Shown: in pieces, positions 16,922-24,346 of the stretch | Position numbering within the stretch: the stretch's first letter is position 1 | Layout: each line of letters starts with the position of its first letter | NCBI GenBank assembly: GCA_022841245.1 | Contig: JALHRW010000032.1 | Span: 1-34,522 of the forward strand | Origin: Planctomycetota bacterium | GTDB lineage: Bacteria; Planctomycetota; UBA11346 | Direction of reading: 5' to 3' | DNA length: 34,522 nt | Translations under genes and position numbers: made by a program | Notes under the pieces: model-generated | Database searches by the model: none | The model's input: only the letters and a program-made list of their open reading frames with translations | Told to the model about the DNA's origin: nothing

Positions 16922-16975
16922 CAGGACCGCCGGCCATAGCCCGTGCTTGCACGCCGGCTGAAGCCCGCGGTCCTG
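16922..16975. repeat. inverted pair of a CAGGACCGC element (REP-like dyad)
   Basis: In the rpsK-rpoA gap two near copies of one element face each other. CAGGACCGCCGGCCATAGCC starts at 16922, and the complement of CAGGACCGCGGGCTTCAGC occupies 16957-16975. The outer 8 bp, AGGACCGC/GCGGTCCT (16923-16930/16967-16974), are a perfect inverted repeat, so the transcript can fold into a long hairpin. A third copy, CAGGACCGCGGCTTCAGCCC, lies at 19798 after fba. No T-run follows, so it does not look like a simple terminator. Confidence 0.7.
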
Positions 16976-17036
16976 ATCGCTGGACAACGCGTCACCTGCC
17001 CCCATCCTGCTTTCCCCCACGTTCCGAGGAATTCCC

Positions 17037-18038
17037 ATGCGTATCCGCTGGCGCGGCTTTGAGCTCCCCACGCGCGTCGAAAAGGTCGACGGCTCCGGTC
17101 CGGTCAACTACGCGAAGTTCCACGCCGAACCCTTCGAGCGCGGCTTTGCGACGACGATCGGCAACGGCCTGCGCCGCGTGCTGCTCTCCTCGATCCAGGG
17201 CGCCGGCGTGCGCTCGATCCGGCTGAAGGGCGCCAACAACGAGTTCACCTCGCTGGAAGGCGTGCTCGAGGACGTGACGCACATCATCTTGAACATCAAG
17301 AAGCTGCGTCTTCGTCTGCACAGCGATGAGAGCGTCGTGATCCGCCTGGAGAAGTCGGGCAAGGGCCCGGTCACCGCCGGCGACATCACCCCGCACCAGG
17401 ACGTCGAGGTGATCAACCCCGACCTGGTCATCGCCACCCTGACCAAGGATGTGCGCTTCGATCTCGAACTGGACGTCGGCGCCGGCCGCGGCTTCGTCCC
17501 GGCCGAGAACCAGAAGACCGATGGCAGCCCCCTGGGCACCATCGCCATCGACACGATCTACTCGCCGGTGACCCGCGTGGCCTTCGCCACCAACAGCTGC
17601 CGCCTGGGCAAGCGCACCGACTTCGAGGCGCTTGACCTGGAAGTGTGGACTGATGGCTCGATCTCGCCCGAGCTCGCGCTCGTCGAGGCGACCAACATCC
17701 TGCGCAAGCACCTGAACCCCTTCGTCAAGTACTTCGAGATCGGCCGCGATCTCGACGCCACCTCCAGCGCCGACCTGGCGATCGAGGGCGACGCCGAGCG
17801 CAGCGCCATGCTGACCAAGCAGATCAATGCCCTCGACCTGTCGGTGAAGGCCGAGAACGCGCTGCGTGCGGCCAACATCCGCACCATCGCCGACCTCGTC
17901 CAGCTCGACGAGGGCGAGATCGGTGCGATCCGCAACCTCGGCAAGATCGCGACCAAGGAGATCAAGAAGAAGCTGGCCGATCGCGGCCTCTCCTTCGGGA
18001 TGCGCCTGGTCAAGAAGGCCGAGACCGTCGCCGTCTGA
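17037..18038 (+). CDS. rpoA: RNA polymerase alpha subunit
   Basis: A 333-residue alpha subunit; its dimer nucleates core RNA polymerase assembly. The N-terminal domain has FERGFATTIGNGLRRVLLSSIQGAGV and EFTSLEGVLEDVTHIILNIK. The C-terminal domain (about 255-333) has the DNA-binding helix-hairpin-helix with NLGKIATKEIKKKLADRGLSFGM. It opens MRIRWRGFELPTRVEK, an unusual N-terminus I associate with Planctomycetota. In the C-terminal domain the residue aligned with E. coli R265 (UP-element contact) is Lys in LSVKAENALR. CGAGGAA lies just ahead of ATG 17037. Confidence 0.97.
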   Translation: MRIRWRGFELPTRVEKVDGSGPVNYAKFHAEPFERGFATTIGNGLRRVLLSSIQGAGVRSIRLKGANNEFTSLEGVLEDVTHIILNIKKLRLRLHSDESVVIRLEKSGKGPVTAGDITPHQDVEVINPDLVIATLTKDVRFDLELDVGAGRGFVPAENQKTDGSPLGTIAIDTIYSPVTRVAFATNSCRLGKRTDFEALDLEVWTDGSISPELALVEATNILRKHLNPFVKYFEIGRDLDATSSADLAIEGDAERSAMLTKQINALDLSVKAENALRAANIRTIADLVQLDEGEIGAIRNLGKIATKEIKKKLADRGLSFGMRLVKKAETVAV

Positions 18039-18041
18039 AAA

Positions 18042-18061
18042 CCGGGGGCCTTCGCCCCCGG
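18042..18061 (+). terminator. G/C hairpin between rpoA and rplQ, probably a partial attenuator
   Basis: CCGGGGGC (18042-18049) pairs perfectly with GCCCCCGG (18054-18061) around a CTTC loop, starting 3 bp after the rpoA stop. No T-run follows, so it may pause RNA polymerase or protect the 3' end of rpoA mRNA rather than stop transcription before rplQ. Confidence 0.4.
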
Positions 18062-18099
18062 ACCCTGAACCTCGCTAGCAGCCAACACCGGATTCCGCC

Positions 18100-18480
18100 A
18101 TGCGCCACCGCGTCGACCATCGCAAGCTGAACGTCACCTCGAAGCACCGCATCGCGATGCTGCGCAACCTCACCGTGTCGCTGTTCGAGCATGGCCGGAT
18201 CACCACCACGCTGCCCAAGGCCAAGGAGGCGCGCCGCTTCGCCGAGCGCGTCATCACCATCGCCAAGCGCGCCGCTGCCGCTCCGGCCGACAAGCCCGAG
18301 ATCAAGCTGCGCTACGCCCGCCAGATCACCAGCCAGCTCAACAACCGCTTCGCGGCCGAGAAGGTGATCTCCGAGATCGCGCCGAAGTACGCCACCCGTC
18401 CGGGCGGCTACACCCGCATCCTCAAGGCGGGCTACCGCCTCGGCGACCGCAGCGCCAAGGCGATCTTCGAACTGGTCTGA
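18100..18480 (+). CDS. rplQ: 50S ribosomal protein L17
   Basis: A 126-residue L17, located at the tunnel exit side of the 50S. It begins [24 protein letters not shown] and has [26 protein letters not shown]; it ends with [24 protein letters not shown]. It is the last gene of the ribosomal run and is followed by a clear intrinsic terminator. Confidence 0.97.
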   Translation: MRHRVDHRKLNVTSKHRIAMLRNLTVSLFEHGRITTTLPKAKEARRFAERVITIAKRAAAAPADKPEIKLRYARQITSQLNNRFAAEKVISEIAPKYATRPGGYTRILKAGYRLGDRSAKAIFELV

Positions 18481-18504
18481 GCCGTCATCGGCCCTGGCTG
18501 CTGG

Positions 18505-18537
18505 AACCCGCCGGAAACCCGGCGGGTTTTCTGTTTC
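18505..18537 (+). terminator. intrinsic terminator of the ribosomal operon
   Basis: AACCCGCCGG (18505-18514) pairs perfectly over 10 bp with CCGGCGGGTT (18519-18528) around a four-base loop. TTCTGTTT follows directly. It begins 24 bp after the rplQ stop and marks the end of the S10-spc-alpha transcript. Confidence 0.85.
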
Positions 18538-18593
18538 CATCCCGCTGAGCTCACACGGAGTCCAGCGTTGTGGCCCGCAGCATTCCGGATGCC

Positions 18594-18657
18594 TTGATCC
18601 AAATTTCCCCGACCCATACTCCGCCCGCCTTTGGCAGGCACCAACCTTATCCGGAGA
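18594..18657 (+). promoter_or_regulatory. candidate fba promoter and ribosome binding site
   Basis: TTGATC (18594-18599) and CATACT (18615-18620) could be -35 and -10 boxes. The spacing of 15 bp is short and the match to the sigma-70 consensus is only partial. A good ribosome binding site, CGGAGA (18652-18657), precedes the fba ATG at 18662. A promoter is expected here because a strong terminator lies upstream. Confidence 0.3.
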
Positions 18658-18661
18658 TCCC

Positions 18662-19783
18662 ATGCCTCTCATCCCCCTGCGCCCCCTGCTCGACCACGCC
18701 GCCGCCAACAACTACGGCGTCTGCGCTCTGAACGTCAACGACATGGAGCAGATCCAGGCGATCATGGAGGCCGCCAAGGCCACCAAGAGCCCGGTCATCG
18801 TCCAGGCCAGCCGCGGTGCGCGCAAGTTCACCAACGACATCTTCCTGCGCAATCTGATGCAGGCTGCCGCCGAGCTCTACCCGGATCTGCCGATCGTGAT
18901 GCACCAGGACCACGGCAACTCGCCTGAGACCTGCATCTCGGCCATCCGCATGGGCTTCACCTCGGTGATGATGGACGGCTCGCTCGAGGACGACGGCAAG
19001 ACCCCGGCCAGCTACGAGTACAACGTCGCGGTTACCCGCGAAGTGGTGAACATCGCGCACAGCTTCGGCGTCTCGGTCGAAGGCGAACTCGGCTGCCTCG
19101 GCTCGCTCGAGCACGGCGAAGGCGAGAAGGAAGACGGCCACGGCGCCGAAGGCAAGCTGACCATGGAGCAGCTGCTGACCGACCCGAACCAGGCTGTCGA
19201 CTTCGTCAAGCGCACCGGCATCGACGCCCTGGCCGTCGCCATGGGCACCAGCCACGGCGCCTACAAGTTCTCCAAGAAGCCGACCGGCGACGTGCTCGCG
19301 ATCAAGCGCATCGAAGAGATCCACGCCAAGATCCCGAACTGCCACCTGGTCATGCACGGCTCGTCGTCGGTGCCCAAGAACCTGATCGACGAGATCAACA
19401 AGTACGGTGGCAAGATGAAGGAGACCTATGGCGTGCCGGTCGAAGAGATCCAGCGCGGCATCCGCTCGGGCGTGCGCAAGATCAACGTCGACACCGACAA
19501 CCGCCTCGCCATCACCGCTGCGATCCGCAAGCTGTTCGTCGAGTCGCCTGAGAAGTTCGACCCCCGCGACTACCTGACCCCGGCCCGCGCCGCCATGCAG
19601 AAGATCTGCGAGGAGCGCATGAACCAGTTCGGCCAGGCTGGCAAGGCTGCCGGCGTGCCGATCGTCTCGCTGGCGCAGATGGCCGCCGACTACGCCGCCG
19701 GCAAGTACGGCGACAACGCCAAGCCGGACGCCGGCTGGAAGAAGCAGAAGGGCCAGGGAGCTCAGGGCGCCAAAGCGCACTGA
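18662..19783 (+). CDS. fba: class II fructose-1,6-bisphosphate aldolase
   Basis: A 373-residue zinc-dependent aldolase that cleaves fructose 1,6-bisphosphate to DHAP and glyceraldehyde 3-phosphate, or makes it in gluconeogenesis. The metal and active site motif MHQDHGNS is at residues 80-87 (Asp83, His84). [20 protein letters not shown] lies near 140, and a C-terminal active site segment contains [27 protein letters not shown] and a phosphate-binding [12 protein letters not shown]. Length and pattern fit the CbbA-type (class IIB) group of about 345-360 residues, plus a basic glycine-rich tail. It stands as its own unit between two hairpins. Confidence 0.95.
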   Translation: MPLIPLRPLLDHAAANNYGVCALNVNDMEQIQAIMEAAKATKSPVIVQASRGARKFTNDIFLRNLMQAAAELYPDLPIVMHQDHGNSPETCISAIRMGFTSVMMDGSLEDDGKTPASYEYNVAVTREVVNIAHSFGVSVEGELGCLGSLEHGEGEKEDGHGAEGKLTMEQLLTDPNQAVDFVKRTGIDALAVAMGTSHGAYKFSKKPTGDVLAIKRIEEIHAKIPNCHLVMHGSSSVPKNLIDEINKYGGKMKETYGVPVEEIQRGIRSGVRKINVDTDNRLAITAAIRKLFVESPEKFDPRDYLTPARAAMQKICEERMNQFGQAGKAAGVPIVSLAQMAADYAAGKYGDNAKPDAGWKKQKGQGAQGAKAH

Positions 19784-19797
19784 TCCGTCGAGGCCGC

Positions 19798-19820
19798 CAG
19801 GACCGCGGCTTCAGCCCGCG
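19798..19820. repeat. single copy of the CAGGACCGC element
   Basis: CAGGACCGCGGCTTCAGCCC begins 14 bp after the fba stop and matches, apart from one missing G, the complement of 16957-16975 in the rpsK-rpoA gap. It sits just before the fba hairpin terminator. Confidence 0.6.
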
Positions 19821-19822
19821 TC

Positions 19823-19857
19823 GACAGGCGCCAGGATACCCTGGCGCCTGTCGTGTT
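19823..19857 (+). terminator. hairpin terminator after fba
   Basis: A perfect 13-bp stem joins 19823-19835 (GACAGGCGCCAGG) to 19840-19852 around an ATAC loop. The tail GTGTTTA is poor in T, so it may work as a weak terminator. The stem reaches within 6 bp of the possible ATG of the next gene and would then lie in its leader. Confidence 0.55.
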
Positions 19858-19858
19858 T

Positions 19859-20971
19859 ATGGAGCCCACGTTGACGATTCCCCCGACGCGTCCTGTCCTC
19901 GGCCTGACCCGCGCGGAGTTCCTCGCCGCGGCGCAGGCTGCTTTGCCTGTCGGCTGCGGCGTCGCGCCTGAGCTGTACCGCCAGGCGTTCACCCTGGGCC
20001 GCTTCGACTTCACCCACCTCGGTGACTCCGTGCCTGCGGCGCGGCAGGCACTGTGGCAGAACGCTTTCGCCATCGACCTGCTCGAACCGCGCCGCGTGGT
20101 CGAGGAACCGCTCGACCTGGGCACCACCGCCAAGGCGGTATTCGCGACCCACGACGGCTACGAGATCGAGACGGTGCTCATCCCGATGCGCTATCGCGAG
20201 GACGGTTCGGTAGACTCATACAGCCAGTGCCTGTCCAGCCAGGTCGGCTGCCGCATGGGCTGCACCTTCTGCGAGACCGGCCGCATGGGGCTGATCCGCA
20301 ACCTGACTGCTGCGGAGATCGTCAGCCAGGTGGTCACCGCCCGCGTGCGCCTGGGCTGGCAGGCGAAGAACCTGGTCTTCATGGGCATGGGCGAGGCACT
20401 CGACAACTGGGAGCACTTGCACCAGGCCCTGCTCGTCCTGACCGACCGCTCCGGGCCCGGCTACGGCTACGACAAGCTCACCATCTGCACCAGCGGCCAT
20501 GCCGAGGGCATCCGCAAGCTCTTCGCCCTGGGCTGGAAGCGGCTGAACCTGTCGATCTCGCTCAACAGCGCGGAGGACCGCTCGCGCAGCCGCATGATGC
20601 CGGTCAACCGCACCACCGGCCTGGCCGACCTGCAGCAGCTCCTCGTCGGCTACCGCCAGCGGCGCAACTTCGTCCTGGGCGTCAACTACTGCCTCATCCC
20701 GGGCCTCAATGACTCCCGCGAGGATGCGACTCGCATCGCTGCCTTTTGCGCACCGCTAGGGCGCTGCATGCTCAATCTCATCCCCTACAATCCGGGATCG
20801 GCACCCATCGCCCTGGCTCCCAGCGAAGCGGAGGTCGTCCGCTTCGTCGGCTGGCTGCGCGAGGATGGCGTCAGCGTGCGTCGGCGCGTCACCAAGGGCC
20901 GCTCGATCATGGCCGCCTGCGGCCAGCTCGGGAACGTGGAACTGCGCCGGAAACAGACGACCCCGGCCTGA
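19859..20971 (+). CDS. RlmN/Cfr-family radical SAM rRNA methyltransferase
   Basis: A 370-residue protein from ATG 19859. It has the radical SAM cluster motif CX3CX2C (Cys131, Cys135, Cys138). A conserved Cys lies ahead of it at 124 in QCLSSQVGC, and a late Cys at 354 in AACGQL. These are the two cysteines that carry out methyl transfer in RlmN and Cfr. RlmN makes 2-methyladenosine at A2503 of 23S rRNA and at A37 of tRNA. The FMGMGEALDN stretch has Ala where many RlmN proteins have Pro, as in Cfr-like members, so a plain rlmN name is not secure. TTG 19871 follows GGAG (19861-19864) at good spacing and may be the true start; GTG 19853 lies at the edge of the hairpin stem and is less likely. Confidence 0.85.
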   Translation: MEPTLTIPPTRPVLGLTRAEFLAAAQAALPVGCGVAPELYRQAFTLGRFDFTHLGDSVPAARQALWQNAFAIDLLEPRRVVEEPLDLGTTAKAVFATHDGYEIETVLIPMRYREDGSVDSYSQCLSSQVGCRMGCTFCETGRMGLIRNLTAAEIVSQVVTARVRLGWQAKNLVFMGMGEALDNWEHLHQALLVLTDRSGPGYGYDKLTICTSGHAEGIRKLFALGWKRLNLSISLNSAEDRSRSRMMPVNRTTGLADLQQLLVGYRQRRNFVLGVNYCLIPGLNDSREDATRIAAFCAPLGRCMLNLIPYNPGSAPIALAPSEAEVVRFVGWLREDGVSVRRRVTKGRSIMAACGQLGNVELRRKQTTPA

Positions 20972-20986
20972 ACCAGGCCGGGGTCG
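20958..20986. terminator. hairpin terminator between converging rlmN-like and pseudopilin genes
   Basis: CGACCCCGGCCTG (20958-20970) pairs over 13 bp with 20974-20986 around an AAC loop. The stem includes the stop codon of the methyltransferase. There is no clean T-run on either side. Its place between convergent genes suggests it ends both transcripts. Confidence 0.6.
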
Positions 20987-21015
20987 CGCTTCAACCTACG
21001 GACGACGATCGATCG

Positions 21016-21750
21016 TCAGCGGACCCAGGCGGAGGTCGTGGAACCCGTCCCCCTGCCAGTCATGGTCAGGCCATCCGACGAGAAGATGTTGTCATTGCTT
21101 GCATCGGCGTTGGGAAAGATGCCGGTGACGGCGCCAGTGAGCGATCGAGACGCATCGGCCGCCGCGCCGGTGGTGGCGGTCCGATTGACGTTGCCGACGT
21201 GTCCATCAGCGTATACCGCGATCGCCACCTTCTTGTGGTTCGTGTCTGTCGCGTTGATTGGGCGGTCGGCCAGCACCACGCGCGTCGCCTTGGCGTTTGC
21301 CGGGATGGACGGGTCAAAGGCGAATCCCGTTACTTCCACATCCCAATTCGTGGTGGTCGTGCCGGTTATCATGTTCGTAGCGGGATCTCCCGGTTTAACG
21401 GAAATGTTCGACGGGCACGCGAACAACTTCGACACCAACTCGCCATCGGACCAGCTTGCGATGAACTCCTGGGTCGCTATCGGAGACTGCTTTCCGTCGG
21501 CGACTACGGCACCGATCGTCCCGTACGTGGCGTCCGCGCCTTGGCAGTACGGCCATACGCCGTCATTTTCCGAGGTGTACGTGACCATGGCCAGGATGAT
21601 CTGGCGCTGGTTGCTGCCGCAGTTGGCCTTGCGCGCGCTTTCGCGCACCAGGCTGATAGCCGGCAGCAGCATGCCGGCGAGGATGGCGATGATCGAGATC
21701 ACCACCAGCAGTTCGATCAGGGTGAAGCCCTGATGTTTGGTGTGGGACAT
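21016..21750 (-). CDS. type II secretion-like pseudopilin with H-X9-DG motif
   Basis: A 244-residue prepilin-like protein. The N-terminus [20 protein letters not shown] has the prepilin peptidase site G8/F9 with Glu at mature position 5, then a hydrophobic helix ([22 protein letters not shown]). Near the C-terminus is NH, nine residues, then DG ([10 protein letters not shown]), the H-X9-DG signature seen in the large pseudopilin families of Planctomycetota and Lentisphaerota. These are exported, membrane-anchored, pilin-fold proteins; individual functions are mostly unknown. ATG 21750 is preferred over an upstream in-frame start because CGGAGG (21755-21760) lies just ahead and it gives the normal short leader. 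It is downstream of the exb genes, behind their terminator, and seems to be its own unit. Confidence 0.88.
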   Translation of the reverse strand: MSHTKHQGFTLIELLVVISIIAILAGMLLPAISLVRESARKANCGSNQRQIILAMVTYTSENDGVWPYCQGADATYGTIGAVVADGKQSPIATQEFIASWSDGELVSKLFACPSNISVKPGDPATNMITGTTTTNWDVEVTGFAFDPSIPANAKATRVVLADRPINATDTNHKKVAIAVYADGHVGNVNRTATTGAAADASRSLTGAVTGIFPNADASNDNIFSSDGLTMTGRGTGSTTSAWVR

Positions 21751-21922
21751 AAAACCTCCGAGGCCCATGCGGGCATGCGGGGTGGATGCAGACAACCGGT
21801 GACGCACCGGCGGCGAAGCGGCCAGATGGAATGGATATGGCCGGATGACGTCAATTTAGAGGATGGCGGCCTGTTTTCAAAGGAAGAAGGCCTAGCGCAT
21901 ACCGGGTGGGTGAACCTGGAAG

Positions 21923-22014
21923 GGTCGAGCGCCAGCTCGACCATGGGGCCGTGACACGAAAAACCCCAGCCGGGACGGCTGGGGCATTGCCACAGGTCGA
22001 GCAGGCGCTCGACC
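21923..22014. repeat. two inverted GGTCGAGC hairpin elements flanking a terminator
   Basis: GGTCGAGC-GCCA-GCTCGACC (21923-21942) and GGTCGAGC-AGGC-GCTCGACC (21995-22014) are two 8-bp-stem hairpins. Including flanks, the second is the inverted copy of the first (AGGGTCGAGCGCC type on opposite strands). The exb terminator sits between them. They look like copies of a dispersed small repeat. The rest of the 274-bp gap (21751-22024) shows only the pseudopilin ribosome binding site. Confidence 0.65.
21959..21984 (-). terminator. intrinsic terminator of the exbB-exbD-exbD operon
   Basis: On the minus strand CCCCAGCC pairs with GGCTGGGG (21977-21984 with 21964-21971), loop of five bases, followed at once by TTTTT. 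It begins about 40 bp after the stop codon of the second exbD gene. Confidence 0.8.
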
Positions 22015-22024
22015 CTCCCGGCCA

Positions 22025-22714
22025 TCACTTCATGTGGATGATTTCGAACAACTCGTTGCCCAGTTCGTTGGGCGAGTAGTTGCGGATGCGCGGCGGGGCA
22101 AAGGTCACTTCGCGCATACGGTTCAACTCATCGGGATTTCCGGTGAATTTGAAGGTCGCCTTGGTGGCCTCGTAGGCGCGCACCGCGTCATAGGCAACCA
22201 ATGCGAAACGCCAGCTCATGCCCGAGAAGCAGTGGATGATCACCGGATGCTGATCCTTGCGCTCGCCCGTCCCGGACTCATAGCCCTCCAGGCTCTTGGT
22301 GACGAAGCTGTGGACGTCCTCAAGCGCAGCGCTGACTTCCTTGGCGTCGCGGCTGCGCGACAAGGTCTTGCCGTCGACCTTGGGCAGCTGGTTGGCCCCG
22401 ATGCGGAAGTCGGCGTAGTCGATGTTCTGGCCCGGAGCGCGGGTCTTCAGCAGCTGGTCGCGGTATTCCGAGGGCTGATAGCCCTTCTCCATGCCGGCCG
22501 GGTAGATGCAGATGTTGACCTGCTTGGGCTCTTCGACCGTCTTGGTCTGCTGGGCCGAGAGCTGACCCTTGTCGGTCGGCAGCAGGCTGCTGATCGCCTT
22601 CTCCTCGGAGGTGAACTTCGAGGTCAGAATGAAGAACATGAGCAGCAGCATGACCGTATCGATCAACGGCACGAGGTCGAGCTTGCCTTCAGCTTCGCCG
22701 CCTGAGTGGCTCAT
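22025..22714 (-). CDS. ExbD/TolR-family protein (second copy, long periplasmic domain)
   Basis: A 229-residue biopolymer transport protein. The N-terminal segment LDLVPLIDTVMLLLMFFILTS is the single membrane helix with the conserved, proton-carrying Asp. The remainder is periplasmic and longer than in E. coli ExbD (141 total), with a conserved-looking end VTFAPPRIRNYSPNELG. With ExbB it would form a proton-driven motor that energises outer-membrane uptake or envelope processes. ATG 22714 (MSHSGGEAEGK) is chosen because it starts just before the helix; the upstream open frame overlaps the other exbD. The spacing to that gene is 16 bp. Confidence 0.88.
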   Translation of the reverse strand: MSHSGGEAEGKLDLVPLIDTVMLLLMFFILTSKFTSEEKAISSLLPTDKGQLSAQQTKTVEEPKQVNICIYPAGMEKGYQPSEYRDQLLKTRAPGQNIDYADFRIGANQLPKVDGKTLSRSRDAKEVSAALEDVHSFVTKSLEGYESGTGERKDQHPVIIHCFSGMSWRFALVAYDAVRAYEATKATFKFTGNPDELNRMREVTFAPPRIRNYSPNELGNELFEIIHMK

Positions 22715-22730
22715 GGCATGTCCCCTGGTT

Positions 22731-23318
22731 TCAGTTCTCGCCTGGACGGCGGGTGGTGAAGTCGACGTTGACGAAGGACTTGAGCTGCTTGGGGTCGACA
22801 CCCTGGCGCGGCAGCATGTTGTTGTACGGATCGATGGTGTCGGAGAGGATCTGCTGGATCTCCTGCACCACACGGTATTCGGTCTCGGCGTCGGCGCGCA
22901 CCTCGACAATGACCTTGGGCAGCTTCATGCCAGTCGACTTGGGGTCGTCGTACTTCTCGGCCCGGTCGTGGATCTTGTTCAGCGTCTCGCGCAGCTTCTG
23001 GTAGCCCTCGTAGTTGTCCGTGCCCTTGGATAGCCAGGGCGCCATCGGCGGGACGGCGATCGAGCTGGCCGGCGGCTGGTCGCGCTTGCCGTTCTGGGTG
23101 GCGCCGAACACGTTCACCACCACGCGTTCCCAGCCCTTGTTCTCGAACTTGGCCGCGGTCTTGGTCGGCGGGACGGTGATCTGCTCGGTGCGCGCATCGA
23201 TGGTCAGACGGCCGCAGAGGATGAAGAAGAGCAGGATGAGGAACACGACGTCGATCAGCGGAACGAGGTCGAGCTCGTCACCGATCTGCGCGAATACCCG
23301 CTTTTTCTTATGCGCCAT
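22731..23318 (-). CDS. ExbD/TolR-family protein (first copy)
   Basis: A 195-residue ExbD with a basic start (MAHKKKRVFAQIGDE), then LDLVPLIDVVFLILLFFILCG, a membrane helix with the essential Asp, and a periplasmic domain that includes KVIVEVRADAETEYRVVQEIQQIL, the usual ExbD beta-alpha pattern. It is about 50 residues longer than E. coli ExbD and clearly different from the second copy, so the pair may form a mixed dimer or serve two partners. It lies 33 bp after the exbB-like gene. Confidence 0.9.
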   Translation of the reverse strand: MAHKKKRVFAQIGDELDLVPLIDVVFLILLFFILCGRLTIDARTEQITVPPTKTAAKFENKGWERVVVNVFGATQNGKRDQPPASSIAVPPMAPWLSKGTDNYEGYQKLRETLNKIHDRAEKYDDPKSTGMKLPKVIVEVRADAETEYRVVQEIQQILSDTIDPYNNMLPRQGVDPKQLKSFVNVDFTTRRPGEN

Positions 23319-23351
23319 GGTATGCTCTTAGGTGGCCAGGGATGCTCGGAC

Positions 23352-24077
23352 TCAGCGCTCGGGGCGGAAGTAGTCGAGGACTTCCTTGGTGTAGACCGAG
23401 GTGTCGAGCGCGGCCTGGTTGACGCGATTGCGCAGGAAGAAGAAGAAGTAGAGGCCGACGATGGCGATCGCCAGACCCATGAAGGTGCAGACCAGCGCTT
23501 CACCGATGCTGGTAGCGAGCTTGCTGGGGTCGACCGCGCCCTGCTGGCTGCCCATGCCAAGGAACGCGCCGATGATGCCGGACACCGTGCCGAGCAGGCC
23601 GAGCAGCGTGGCCGAGGAGGAGAAGAGGCCGAGCCAGCCGACCTTGGCGGAGTACTTGGTGTGCTCAGCCAAGCCGACCTCTTCGGCCGCCTCGACCATC
23701 GCACCGTAGCCGAAGTCCTTCTTGTCGAGCGAGGCCGCGAGGACCACGCCGAGCATCGAAGGCGAGCCGGCGACGACGCCCTTGGCCTGTTCGATAGCCT
23801 CGTCGGTGGCACCCTCGGCGAAGAGCTGGTGGATCTCCTCGGTCAGGCCGACCGGGACGAGGTCCTCGGCGCGCATGGAGAAGGTCCAGGTCAGGGCGAG
23901 CGAGAAGGTGACGAAGCTGAGCAGGGTCAGCAGGCCACCAACGGGCATCGAGTGGAGGTAGAGGTCGAAGAGGCTCGACGACTTGCCGCCGGCGGCCGCT
24001 TCAGCGGCCGAGGCCGCCACCGCAGTGCAGGCGATCAGGGCGAGTACAGTGAAGGAGGAGCTCAGGAAGCGGCGCAT
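23352..24077 (-). CDS. ExbB/TolQ/MotA-family proton channel protein with signal peptide
   Basis: A 241-residue protein. Residues 1-24 form a signal peptide (MRRFLSSSFTVLALIACTAV, then AASA). Three membrane helices follow: one near 40-65 (LTLLSFVTFSLALTW), one with the family motif LGLLGTVSGIIGAFLGM, and one with GEALVCTFMGLAIAIVGLYFFFF. It should form the pentameric ExbB motor around ExbD in the inner membrane. ATG 24077 is chosen because GGAGA (24082-24086) precedes it and the signal peptide starts there. It is the first gene of the exbB-exbD-exbD operon. No TonB or TonB-dependent receptor gene is in the window. Confidence 0.9.
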   Translation of the reverse strand: MRRFLSSSFTVLALIACTAVAASAAEAAAGGKSSSLFDLYLHSMPVGGLLTLLSFVTFSLALTWTFSMRAEDLVPVGLTEEIHQLFAEGATDEAIEQAKGVVAGSPSMLGVVLAASLDKKDFGYGAMVEAAEEVGLAEHTKYSAKVGWLGLFSSSATLLGLLGTVSGIIGAFLGMGSQQGAVDPSKLATSIGEALVCTFMGLAIAIVGLYFFFFLRNRVNQAALDTSVYTKEVLDYFRPER

Positions 24078-24346
24078 GGATTCTCCGTTGGACGGTTCAG
24101 GCGCGGAGGCGATCCGCACGCATGTGGCGGACGGGAGTCTCGGAACCGACGGCTGGCCCACAAGGAGACCGGAGCAGCGTTGTTGACAGGCTGTGTGGTA
24201 CATGCCGGCGAGCCCCTCATACACGAGGTCAACGCGGCGGGAGGCATGCGGTTCGCCTCGCAGGCCATGCGTGGGCAGCGCGAGGCACACACTGGGCGAC
24301 AGCCGTGACAACGGGCGCGAAACAGCTGCTTTCAGCCACGCTTGCA
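24078..24346. other. upstream region of exbB with no recognised gene
   Basis: Apart from the exbB ribosome binding site at 24082-24086 I see no supported gene here. The exb promoter should lie in this stretch, but no convincing minus-strand -35/-10 pair stands out. The heptamer array follows at 24347. Confidence 0.4.

Noticed and set aside
21004-21017. A 14-bp perfect palindrome, GACGATCGATCGTC, at the pseudopilin stop
   Set aside because: It is short, has no loop and overlaps the stop codon; it may be chance, and a better hairpin lies next to it.
21016-24077. Reading the pseudopilin and the exb genes as one secretion operon
   Set aside because: A good minus-strand terminator at 21959-21984 separates them, and no other type II secretion genes are present.
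24183-24211. TTGACA at 24183-24188 as a plus-strand promoter
   Set aside because: No -10 box occurs at 15-19 bp spacing, and no plus-strand gene starts nearby.
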